Shown here one piece after another: positions 9,399 to 17,388 of a stretch of 64,000 bases of DNA. Origin of the DNA: DAIQRJ01 sp963708795 (GTDB taxonomy: Bacteria > Actinomycetota > Actinomycetes > Propionibacteriales > DAIQRJ01); contig CAVPUH010000006.1 of the NCBI GenBank assembly GCA_963708795.1, positions 124,001 to 188,000 on the forward strand, written 5' to 3'. The position numbers and the translations under genes are program-made. The notes beneath the pieces were generated by a model that searched no databases, was not told the DNA's origin, and was given only the letters and a program-made list of their open reading frames with translations. The stretch's first letter is position 1. The number at the start of each line of letters is the position of its first letter.

Positions 9399-9459
9399 GG
9401 CGTGACGCTACCGCACGCGTGGAGCGGGCCGGGGTGTCTCGACCGCTACGCTTCGCCGC

Positions 9460-10545
9460 GTGCTGGTGACCTGGCGGGCCGCGACCGCGGTGGCGGTGCG
9501 CGATGCGCGGCCCGGGGTGGCGATGGTCGACGCCGTCGACGACGACGGAGCTCCGGTACTGGCGCTGGCGTACCTGGACCTCACCGGCCGGCCGGAGCCC
9601 GGTCAGCGGCTGCTCCTCAACACCACGGCGCTCGACCAGCACCTCGGGACCGGCGGCGTGGCGTTCGTCGTGGCCCCCGGCGACGGTTCGGCTCCGGTCG
9701 GGGCGGGCCCGGCCGGTCATCTGGTCAAGGCGCGCTACACGCCGCTCCAGGCGTCCGTGGCCGGAGCGGACGAGCAGGGGTCGCCACACCACGCCGCCCT
9801 GGCGGAGGCGCGTTCGCTGGACGGGATGCTCGTGCTGGTGGCCGACCTGCACTCGGCCCTGGTGCCGATCCTCGCCGGGCTGTACGACGCCGCTCCGATG
9901 GCGAAGGTCTCCTATGTGATGACCGACGGCGCCGCGCTCCCGATGGTGTTCTCCACGACGGTGGCGGACCTGCGCGAGGCGGGGTGGTTGCACGCCACGG
10001 TCACGACCGGTCAGAGCTTCGGCGGCGATCTGGAGGCGGTGTCGCTGCACTCGGGCCTGTTGACCGCGCGTCACGTGCAGGGCGCCGACGTCGCGGTCGT
10101 CACGCAGGGACCCGGCAACCTCGGTACGGACACGCCCTGGGGGTTCTCGGGGGTGGCGGCCGGGGACGCGGTGAACGCCGTGTCGGTGCTCGGCGGCCGG
10201 CCGGTGGCCGTGTTGCGGATCTCCGGGGCCGATCCGCGGGAACGCCACCGCGGGGTGTCGCACCACAGCCTGACCGCCTACGGGCGGGTAGCCCTTCGGC
10301 CGGCCGACGTTCCGGTGCCCGACCTGCGAGCGCTCGATCCGGCCCTGGCGGCCGAGGTCGAGTCCGACGCCGACGCGCTGCGGGCGCTGCACAGGGTGAG
10401 CCTCGTCGATGTGGCGGGACTGGCCGAGGCGATCGGAGCCGCGCCGGTGACGGCCAGGTCGATGGGCCGAGGGATCGCCGAGGATCCGGCGTACTTCCTG
10501 GGGTGCGCGGTCGCCGGCCGGTTCGCCGGCCGCCTGTTGAGCTGA
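9460..10545 (+). CDS. DUF3866 family protein
   Basis: Conserved actinobacterial/firmicute protein of unknown function, 361 residues. Family hallmarks visible are LALAYLDLTGRPEPGQRLLLNTTALDQHLGTGG, MAKVSYVMTDGAALPMVFS, VVTQGPGNLGTDTPWGFSG and RHRGVSHHSLTAYGRVALRP. No signal peptide or transmembrane segment is evident, so it is probably cytosolic. Intact frame. It lies divergent to pafB and ends just before the palindromic repeat cluster. Confidence 0.85.
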   Translation: MLVTWRAATAVAVRDARPGVAMVDAVDDDGAPVLALAYLDLTGRPEPGQRLLLNTTALDQHLGTGGVAFVVAPGDGSAPVGAGPAGHLVKARYTPLQASVAGADEQGSPHHAALAEARSLDGMLVLVADLHSALVPILAGLYDAAPMAKVSYVMTDGAALPMVFSTTVADLREAGWLHATVTTGQSFGGDLEAVSLHSGLLTARHVQGADVAVVTQGPGNLGTDTPWGFSGVAAGDAVNAVSVLGGRPVAVLRISGADPRERHRGVSHHSLTAYGRVALRPADVPVPDLRALDPALAAEVESDADALRALHRVSLVDVAGLAEAIGAAPVTARSMGRGIAEDPAYFLGCAVAGRFAGRLLS

Positions 10546-10556
10546 GGCGGCGGGCA

Positions 10557-11052
10557 CCCTACCGCCGGCCGGGCAGAAGTCGGTTCGGGACCGGTGGCCG
10601 AGCGTGGGTCGCGGGCTGCCGGAGGGACCTCTGCCCGCTCCGCGGTACGCCAGCAGCCCGGAGGCGCACTCCGCCTGACCACCCGGCCGGCGAGCTCGGC
10701 TGTCAGACGCTACGTGCGCCAGGACGCACCATCCGCCTGACAACCCGGCCGACGAGTTCGCCTGAGACGCTACGAGCGTCGCGCACCATCCGCCTGACAG
10801 CCCACGATGCACGTGGCCTAGTCAGACGCGACGTGCGTCCGGGCGCACCATCCGCCTGACCGCGTCGGGCTGGGGGAACGCCGTACCGCTAGCCGGGCAG
10901 AAGCCGGTTCGGACCGGTGGCCGAGCGTGGGTCGCGGCTGCCGGACGGACTCTGCCCGCTCCGCGGTACGCCAGCAGCCCGGACGGCACACTCCGTCTGA
11001 CCGTCCGGCCGGCGCGCTCGGCTGTCAGACGTTACGTGCGCCAGGACGCACC
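10557..11052. repeat. Direct duplication of a ~172-bp block (324-bp offset) within the repeat cluster
   Basis: The block 10557-10730 recurs at 10881-11052 with only scattered substitutions and one- to two-base indels. Shared anchors are GGCCGAGCGTGGGTCGCGG and GCTCCGCGGTACGCCAGCA. Each block also contains a longer imperfect inverted repeat (arms around 10558-10576 and 10631-10649). The cluster thus grew by copying a block that already contained palindromes. Confidence 0.7.
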
Positions 11053-11220
11053 GAGCGCCTGACCGCCCGGCCGGCGCGCTCGACTGTCAGACGCTACGTG
11101 CGTCCGGGCGCACCGTGCGCCTGACCACCCCCGGCAGTTCGCCTGTCAGACGCGACGAGCGTCCGGGCGCACCATCCGCCGACAGCCCACGACCCACCCG
11201 GCTGGTCAGACTCGACGTGC
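10557..11220. repeat. Cluster of REP-like 38-bp palindromic repeats (gene-free)
   Basis: The 688 bp between the convergent DUF3866 and FKBP genes hold no plausible gene. They contain at least six copies of a near-palindromic unit of about 38 bp: 10703-10740, 10763-10797 (degenerate), 10822-10859, 11025-11062, 11087-11124 and 11146-11182, with half units near 10663, 10982 and 11206. Each starts TCAGACG, has inner arms GTGCG and CGCAC around a CCGG-like centre, and ends CGCCTGA. Symmetric degenerate positions pair with each other, as expected for a structure under selection. Location at the 3' ends of two convergent genes is typical of REP/BIME elements, which may act as bidirectional terminators or RNA stabilisers. 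Confidence 0.8.
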
Positions 11221-11233
11221 TCTTCGGCTGGGG

Positions 11234-12230
11234 CTAGACCACGCCTACGACGTCGACCACGAACACCACCGTGTCGTTCTTGTCGACGCCCGGTGGAGGT
11301 GTCGCCGTCGTCGACGACAGCGCCTTCGGAGCGATGACCTGGACGCGGCTGCCGACCTTCTTGCCGATCAGCGCCTGCGCGAGGCCCGGGATCCCGAGGT
11401 CGTCGGTCACGCTCGGAACCGGGATCGGCTGCGACGCGAACGAGTTGTCGAAGATCTTCCCGTCCTTCGCGGTGGCCGCGATGTACTGGAACGAGAGGTA
11501 CTTGCCCTTCTCGACCGTGCGGCCCGTGCCCTCCACCAGCACCTGACTCGTGGTCTTCGTCTGGGAGTTGAGCGACTTGTCCGCCGCGATCGCCGTCGGG
11601 ACCCCGTCCTTCACCGTCACGGCCGGGAAGCCGCTCTTGGGCGCGACCGCCTTGCCGGACGCCTTCGGCGAGCAACGGCGCCGTGTCCCGGATGTCGATG
11701 ACGAAGACGAGCGTGTCGGTCGCGGCGATGCCGATCTGGCTGTTCCCCTGCGGGTAGCCGTCGGCGGGTGCGATCGAGACCTCGACGCGGCTGCCGACCT
11801 TCTGGCCGACGATCCCGTCGATGAAGCCGTTGATCACGCTGCCCTCGGTCAGGGCGAAGCCTGCCGTCTCGTTGCGCTTCCACGACGAGTCGAACTCTTC
11901 GCCGGAGGTGCCGTTCAGCCCGACGTAGTCGACCCGGGCCAGCGAGCCGGCGGCGACGGTCGGCCCGGTTCCCTTGTCGATCACGGTCACGACCGTCTTG
12001 TCGACCACGAAGGGCTTCGGCATCGACACGACCGGCTTCACCTTCGTGCTGCCGGTGACCTTCACGGTCCCGCCGGTCGGGGCGGGCGCGGTGGCACTGG
12101 CGCTGGCCGAGGCGGTCGCGTCGGATCCGTCCTTCTTGCCGTCGGCGCACGCGGCGAGGCCGGTACCGAGCAGGAGGAGGCCGGCGAGACCGGCGGCAGC
12201 GACACGGACGGAACGACGCAAGGAGAACAC
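11234..12230 (-). CDS. FKBP-type peptidyl-prolyl isomerase lipoprotein, two FKBP domains, one frameshift
   Basis: Extracytoplasmic prolyl isomerase anchored as a lipoprotein, about 330 residues. The N-terminus has a signal peptide with lipobox LAAC (GLLLLGTGLAACADG), followed by an Ser/Ala/Thr-rich linker. FKBP domain 1 includes ARVDYVGLNGTSGEEFDSSW and VINGFIDGIVGQKVGSRVEV. A shift near 11677 (one extra G) leads into FKBP domain 2, with YLSFQYIAATAKDGKIFDNSF and LAQALIGKKVGSRVQVIAP, ending DVVGVV. The GTG start at 12230 has a weak ribosome-binding site. It lies downstream of pafA with a 220-bp gap, and an FKBP gene at this position is common in actinobacteria. No other gene is seen in 12231-12451. 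Confidence 0.9.
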
Positions 12231-12451
12231 CTCAGCAGCACCGCTCGAATGCGGCGCACAGGATCGACGGCAGGTTCAGGACACGACCGGAGGCGACATC
12301 TCGGCCTGGAAACACGCCGAGATCGCCCGATCGACTCGTCACCCTAACGGGCGGATGCCTACGATCCCTGCCCGAAACCGACCATCCGGGCACATCCACA
12401 GCGCGATGACGGCAACATCACAGCATTTGTTCAGGCAGGGAAGTCCTGGAG

Positions 12452-13813
12452 CTAGAGACTCTCGAGCAGCCGGTCGACGCGCTCGTCGTAGGCCCGGAAC
12501 GGGTCCTTGCACATCACCGTCCGCTGCGCCTGGTCGTTGAGCTTCAGGTGCACCCAGTCGACCGTGTAGTCGCGATGGGCTTCCTGCGCCCGGCGCACGA
12601 ACTCACCACGCAACCGCGCGCGCGTGGTCTGCGGCGGCCGTTCTTTCGCCTCGAAGATCTCCGGCTGCGTCGCGATCGTGTGCACGAGACCCTTGGCCTC
12701 CATCGCCTCGTACAGGCCGCGGCCGCGACGGATGTCGTGGTAGGCGAGGTCGAGCTGCGCGAGTCGGGGTGAACTCCACGGCAGCCCGTGCTTCTCGCGG
12801 TACCGGTCGAGCAGCTTGTACTTGATCACCCAGTCGAGCTCTCGGTCGACCAGCGTGAGGTCGCCGGTGTCGACGGCCCGCAGCCCCCGCTCCCAGAGGT
12901 CGAGCACATAGTCGGTGGTCGGGTCGTGCATGCCCAGGCGATCGACCATGCCCGTGACAGCGGTCAGGTACTCCTCGCAGATGTCCTTCGCCTGGACGGT
13001 CCGGCCGTCGGCGAGGGTGACCTTCGCGCTGCCGGTGAGGTCGCCCGACATCAGCCGGATGGCCCGGATCGGGTTGTCGAGCGTCAGGTCGGGCATCGGC
13101 ACGCCCTCCTCGACCAGCTGCAGGACGAGCTCGGTGCTCGCGACCTTGAGCAGCGTGGTGGCCTGGGACATGTTGGAGTCGCCGACGATGACGTGCAGTC
13201 GCCGGAACCGCTCCGCGTCGGCATGCGGTTCGTCGCGGGTGTTGATGATCGGGCGTGATCGGGTCGTCGCCGACGACACGCCGTCCCAGATGTGCTCGGC
13301 CCGCTGGCTGAGCATGAACGTGGTCCCACGTGGCGTGCTCAGCACCTTGCCCGCCCCGCAGAGCAACTGCCGCGTGACCAGGAAGGGAAGCAGCACCTGG
13401 GTGACCTTGGCGAAGTCGGAGTGCCGGGTCAGGAGGTAGTTCTCGTGGCAGCCGTAGGAGCTGCCCGCTGAGTCGGTGTTGTTCTTGAACAGGTAGACCT
13501 TCGCGAGGATCCCCTCGTCGGCCAGCCGGTGCTCGGCATCGATGGCGAGCCCCTCGAGGATCCGCTCGCCGGCCTTGTCGTGGATCACCAGCTCGCGCAG
13601 GTCGTCGCACTCCGGGGTGGCGTACTCGGGGTGGGAGCCGACGTCGAGGTACAGCCGTGCGCCGTTGCGGAGGAACACGTTGCTGGAGCGACCCCACGCC
13701 ACGACGCGACGGAACAGGTAGCGCGCGACCTCGTCGGGCGAGAGCCGCCGGTGACCTGCGAACGAGCAGGTGACGCCGTACTCGGTCTCGAGCCCTACGA
13801 TCCGTCGACGCAT
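12452..13813 (-). CDS. pafA: Pup--protein ligase PafA
   Basis: ATP-dependent ligase that joins the C-terminal Glu of Pup to substrate lysines. 453 residues, the family length. The glutamine-synthetase-like fold shows IVGLETEYGVTC at the N-terminus with the ATP/Mg-binding glutamates, the catalytic aspartate in YLDVGSHPEYATPE (about residue 57), FKNNTDSAGSSYGCHENYL, and the basic/arginine loop INTRDEPHADAERFRRLHVIVGD. Intact frame. It follows prcA after 16 bp in a dop-pup-prcB-prcA-pafA operon. Confidence 0.97.
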   Translation of the reverse strand: MRRRIVGLETEYGVTCSFAGHRRLSPDEVARYLFRRVVAWGRSSNVFLRNGARLYLDVGSHPEYATPECDDLRELVIHDKAGERILEGLAIDAEHRLADEGILAKVYLFKNNTDSAGSSYGCHENYLLTRHSDFAKVTQVLLPFLVTRQLLCGAGKVLSTPRGTTFMLSQRAEHIWDGVSSATTRSRPIINTRDEPHADAERFRRLHVIVGDSNMSQATTLLKVASTELVLQLVEEGVPMPDLTLDNPIRAIRLMSGDLTGSAKVTLADGRTVQAKDICEEYLTAVTGMVDRLGMHDPTTDYVLDLWERGLRAVDTGDLTLVDRELDWVIKYKLLDRYREKHGLPWSSPRLAQLDLAYHDIRRGRGLYEAMEAKGLVHTIATQPEIFEAKERPPQTTRARLRGEFVRRAQEAHRDYTVDWVHLKLNDQAQRTVMCKDPFRAYDERVDRLLESL

Positions 13814-13829
13814 GGGGTCCCCGCCCGCC

Positions 13830-14636
13830 TCAACTCGCGCCGGATTCGGGCGTCTCCGGTGACAGGCCCGGCGCGGTATCGCCAGACTCGGCCCCCGACT
13901 CGACCGCGGGATCGGGGTCGGAAGCCACCTCGGCGGCGCCGGACTCGATCAGCCGCGCCAGCACCGGACCGTCGATCCGCTTGAACTTGCGTTGCTGCAC
14001 GCGGCTGCGGTCGAGGACGGCGACCTCGAGCCGGGCACCGTCGACCTCCCGGCGTTCCGGGCCGGCTGCGATGCCGAGTGCGTTCGTCGCCACCCTCAGG
14101 ACGGACGCCAGATCGAGCCCGGGCTGCCAGGTCGAGCGAAGGGACGCCGTGATCTCGTCCGCCGAACCGCCCATCGCGGCGAAGCCGTGCTCGTCGGCGA
14201 CGGAACCGTCGAAGGTGAGCCGGTAGATCTGGTCGTCGGCCGCGGTGTCGCCGACCTCCGCCACCATGATCTCGACCTCGTATGGCTTCTCCCCGACGCT
14301 CGAGAAGATCGTGCCCAGCACCTGCGCATAGGTGTTCGCGAGGTTGCGGCTGGTGACGTCGAGCCGGGCGTAGGAGTAGCCGCGCACATCCGCCATCCGG
14401 ACCCCGGCGATGCGCAGGTTCTCGAACTCGTTGTAGCGGCCGACCGCGGTGAAGGCGATGCGGTCGTAGATCTCGCTCACCTTGTGCAGAGCGCTGGACA
14501 TGTTCTCGGCCACGAACGCGATCCCGCCTTCGTAGGCCAGCACGAGCGAGTTGCGCCCGCGGGCGATGCCCTTGCGGGCGAAGTCGGCCCGATCCTTCAT
14601 CTGCTGCTCGGGCGAGACGTAGAAGGGCATGCTCAT
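13830..14636 (-). CDS. prcA: 20S proteasome alpha subunit
   Basis: Structural alpha subunit that forms the outer rings and gate of the 20S core. 268 residues, beginning MSMPFYVSPEQQMKDRADFARKGIARGRN, the gating N-terminus and H0 helix, with the conserved body GGIAFVAENMSSALHKVSEIYDRI. The C-terminal 40 residues are acidic and Ala/Ser/Pro-rich, as usual for actinobacteria. The start overlaps the prcB stop by four bases, implying coupled translation and equimolar synthesis. Confidence 0.97.
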   Translation of the reverse strand: MSMPFYVSPEQQMKDRADFARKGIARGRNSLVLAYEGGIAFVAENMSSALHKVSEIYDRIAFTAVGRYNEFENLRIAGVRMADVRGYSYARLDVTSRNLANTYAQVLGTIFSSVGEKPYEVEIMVAEVGDTAADDQIYRLTFDGSVADEHGFAAMGGSADEITASLRSTWQPGLDLASVLRVATNALGIAAGPERREVDGARLEVAVLDRSRVQQRKFKRIDGPVLARLIESGAAEVASDPDPAVESGAESGDTAPGLSPETPESGAS

Positions 14637-15538
14637 CGCGCGTCACCGTCCCCGGCTGCCGCTTCGATGGCGGGCGCGGTGAACAGGCCCGCGAGTGGGC
14701 CGTCGGGCCGCATCCGGCGTCCGGCCAGCACCCGGTCGGTCAACGTGGCGACGTCGGCATCGGCGAGCCGGCGGAACCCGCCGTCGGTGACCACGACGAC
14801 CATCGGGAAGATCCGCCGGTTCACGTCCGGCCCACCGGTGGCCGAGTCGTCGTCGGCGGCGTCGAAGAGCGACTGGACACACGCGGCCACGGTCTCGTCG
14901 CGGGTCATGCCGGTCGAGTAGAGCTTCTTCAGGGCGCCACGGGCGAAGACGGAGCCGGATCCGACGGAGTGGAACGCATGTTCTTCGTACCGACCGCCGG
15001 TGACGTCGTAGGAGAAGATCCGGCCGATGCGCTCGGCGAGGTCGTAGCCGGCGAAGAGTGGGACCACGGCAAGTCCCTGCATGGCCATGGCCAGGTTGCC
15101 GCGGATCAGGCCCGACAGCCGGTTGGCCTTGCCGTCGAGCGAGAGCGGCGTGCCCTCGATCTTCTCGTAGTGTTCGAGTTCGACCTGGAAGAGCTTCACC
15201 ATCTCCACCGCGAGCCCGGCCGCTCCCGCGATGCCGACGCAGGAGTACTCGTCGGCCGCGAAGACCTTCTCGATGTCGCGCTGGGCGATGACGTTGCCCA
15301 TCGTGGCGCGCCGGTCGCCGGCCATGACGACACCGTCGGCGAACGTGGCCGCGACGATCGTCGTGCCGTGCGGCACGTCCCGGGACAGATCCACGCTGCT
15401 GCTCGACACTCCGTTACCGACGGCGCGGGACCCGGGAAGGAGGGTCGGATCGTAGGCCGCCAGGAACGCCGCGAAGGACGACTCCCCCACCGCTCGGAAG
15501 GCCTTGTCGAGAGCGGCGCCGTTGGCGTCGTCGCTCAC
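14633..15538 (-). CDS. prcB: 20S proteasome beta subunit (Thr protease)
   Basis: Catalytic beta subunit, made as a precursor of 301 residues. The propeptide of about 58 residues is cut at HG/TT to expose Thr59 as nucleophile (DVPHGTTIVAATFADGVVMAGDRRAT). The Asp and Lys partners appear in MAGDRRAT and DIEKVFAADEYSCVGIAGAAG. The frame is intact. The start overlaps the pup stop by four bases. Confidence 0.97.
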   Translation of the reverse strand: MSDDANGAALDKAFRAVGESSFAAFLAAYDPTLLPGSRAVGNGVSSSSVDLSRDVPHGTTIVAATFADGVVMAGDRRATMGNVIAQRDIEKVFAADEYSCVGIAGAAGLAVEMVKLFQVELEHYEKIEGTPLSLDGKANRLSGLIRGNLAMAMQGLAVVPLFAGYDLAERIGRIFSYDVTGGRYEEHAFHSVGSGSVFARGALKKLYSTGMTRDETVAACVQSLFDAADDDSATGGPDVNRRIFPMVVVVTDGGFRRLADADVATLTDRVLAGRRMRPDGPLAGLFTAPAIEAAAGDGDAR

Positions 15539-15762
15539 TGGCCACCCTTCTGCACGAACGACCGGACGAACTCCTCGGCGTTCTCCTCCAGGACCTCGTC
15601 GATGTCGTCGAGGACCGAGTCGAGCTCGGCGTCCATCTCGGCCTTGTGGGCCTTGTCGACAGCGTGAGCCGAGTCGCCCGTGCGGGTCTCGTCGGTGGAG
15701 GTCTCCGCGTCGGAGTCGCGACGCTGCTTGGACCGGACTGGGCGTGCTGATTCAGTGGCCAC
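15535..15762 (-). CDS. pup: Prokaryotic ubiquitin-like protein Pup
   Basis: Small, intrinsically disordered modifier, 75 residues. It is highly charged, with the C-terminal helix region EMDAELDSVLDDIDEVLEE that binds Mpa, and ends FVQKGGQ. The terminal Gln means Dop must deamidate it to Glu before PafA can ligate it. GTG start at 15762 with ribosome-binding site AAAGGA about 7 bp upstream. It lies between dop and prcB. Confidence 0.97.
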   Translation of the reverse strand: MATESARPVRSKQRRDSDAETSTDETRTGDSAHAVDKAHKAEMDAELDSVLDDIDEVLEENAEEFVRSFVQKGGQ

Positions 15763-15790
15763 GAGCGTTTCCTTTCGCTAGGACTCGACC

Positions 15791-17332
15791 CTACCCGGCA
15801 GCATGGTGCGAACCGTCGCGACGCTGCGACAGCTCATCGAGCAGGAGTGCCGGGGTCGGGCAGCGGTCGAGCAACTCCGACACCATCGCCTTCGTCCCGC
15901 GCTCGGGATCCGGGGTGGGCACGCGTTGGAGGGCACTGCCCGCATGCCCGCTGTCGAGCACCACCGAGTCCCAGGACGCAGCCGCGACAGCCCGCCCGTA
16001 CCGGCGGACGCACTCGCCGCGGAACCATGCACGCGTGTCCGCGGGCGGGGTGTGTTCGGCGGCGGCGATCGCCGTGTCGTCGACCAGCCGGCGCATGCGG
16101 CCGTGGCCCACGAGCCGGTGGTAGAGGCCGCGAGCCGGGCGCACGTCGGAGTACTGCAGGTCGACGAGAGCCAGCTTCGCGTGGGTCCAGTCGAGACCGT
16201 CGCGCTCCCGGTAGGACTCCAGCAACGACAGCTTGGCGACCCAGTCGAGGCGATCGGCGCATCGCATGGGATCGACGGCGAGGTCGTCCAGCACCTCGCC
16301 CCACTCGTGCAGCACCCGCTGGGTCTCGGCGTCGAGGTCGGCCCCGAACCGGTCGTCGAGGAACTTCCGGGCGAGATCGAGATAGTCCAGCTGGAGTTCG
16401 ACGGCGGTCAGCCGGCGCCCGTCCGCGGTCTCGATCGTCTCCCGGAGAGACGGGTCGTGCGAGATCGCCCGGATCGCCTTCAGAGGGTCGGCGAGCCGCA
16501 GGTTCTCGACGTCGAGCACACCGGCCTCGATCATCGCCAGCACGAGGCTCGTGGTGCCCAGCTTGAGGAAGGTCGGCAGCTCGGCGCAGTTCGCGTCGCC
16601 CAGGATGATGTGGAGCCGTCGGTGCCGGGCCGGATCGGCGTGCGGTTCGTCGCGGGTGTTGACGATCGGGCGCTTCGAGGTCGTCTCCAGCCCGACCTCC
16701 GCCTCGATGAAGTCCGACCTCGAGGCGATCTGGAAGCCCGCGTGCTGGCCGGCCTGACCGATGCCCACCCGGCCTGCGCCGGCGAAGACCTGACGGGTGA
16801 CGAGGAACGGCGTGAGGCCGGCGACGATGCTGCCGAACGGGGTGGCCCGGGTGGTCAGGTAGTTCTCGTGGGTGCCGTAGCTCGCGCCCTTGCCGTCGGT
16901 GTTGTTCTTGTAGCACGCGATCCGGGCGCCGGTGCTGATGGCACTCGACGCGACCAGGTCGGCCGCCCGCGCGAGGACCAGCTCGCCGGCCTTGTCCCAG
17001 ATCACCGCAGCGGTCGGCCCGACGGTCTCCGGAGCGCTGTACTCGGGATGCGCGTGGTCGACGTAGAACCTGGCCCCGTTGGTGAGGACGGCGTTGATCA
17101 TCGTCGGGTCGTCGTCGCTCAGCAGGCTCGGCGGCGCGGCCGCGGGCGCGAGGTCGAAGCCGCGAACGTCGCGCAGCGGGGACTCCTCGAGGTAGTCCCA
17201 CCCGCCGCCGCCCTGACGCATCGCGGTCGCGTAGGCCGTGACGAGTTGAGCCGAGAGCACCGTCGGGTCCGCGTCCGCGCCGGCGACGATGCCGTACTCG
17301 GTCTCGACCCCCATCACCCGGCGCGCGGTCAT
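15791..17332 (-). CDS. dop: Pup deamidase/depupylase Dop
   Basis: Deamidates the C-terminal Gln of Pup and removes Pup from substrates. 513 residues. Same fold as PafA: VMGVETEYGIVAG with the ATP-binding glutamates, then a Dop-specific insertion around residues 41-70 (GGGGWDYLEESPLRDVRGFD and an Ala/Pro stretch), and the catalytic Asp in FYVDHAHPEYSAPE (about residue 92). CYKNNTDGKGASYGTHENYL and NTRDEPHADPARHRRLHIILGD are conserved. Intact. It follows mpa after 56 bp and precedes pup by 28 bp. Confidence 0.97.
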   Translation of the reverse strand: MTARRVMGVETEYGIVAGADADPTVLSAQLVTAYATAMRQGGGGWDYLEESPLRDVRGFDLAPAAAPPSLLSDDDPTMINAVLTNGARFYVDHAHPEYSAPETVGPTAAVIWDKAGELVLARAADLVASSAISTGARIACYKNNTDGKGASYGTHENYLTTRATPFGSIVAGLTPFLVTRQVFAGAGRVGIGQAGQHAGFQIASRSDFIEAEVGLETTSKRPIVNTRDEPHADPARHRRLHIILGDANCAELPTFLKLGTTSLVLAMIEAGVLDVENLRLADPLKAIRAISHDPSLRETIETADGRRLTAVELQLDYLDLARKFLDDRFGADLDAETQRVLHEWGEVLDDLAVDPMRCADRLDWVAKLSLLESYRERDGLDWTHAKLALVDLQYSDVRPARGLYHRLVGHGRMRRLVDDTAIAAAEHTPPADTRAWFRGECVRRYGRAVAAASWDSVVLDSGHAGSALQRVPTPDPERGTKAMVSELLDRCPTPALLLDELSQRRDGSHHAAG

Positions 17333-17388
17333 GCCGCGAGCCTAGTTCGCCCGGATCGCTGGCGACCCGGGCTCGTGACGGTGTGGCG

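Noticed and set aside
7438..10812. Frame extending pafC to over 1,100 codons
   Set aside because: The PafC domain begins at GTG 8427, which overlaps the pafB stop; upstream the frame is a shadow of pafB and of the opposite-strand DUF3866 gene.
10557..11220. CRISPR array
   Set aside because: Repeats are palindromic, unevenly spaced and degenerate; there are no uniform spacers and no cas genes.
17333..17388. Terminator hairpin between mpa and dop (GCCCGG / CCGGGC)
   Set aside because: The stem is short with a mismatched 12-base loop and no U-tract; not strong enough to annotate.
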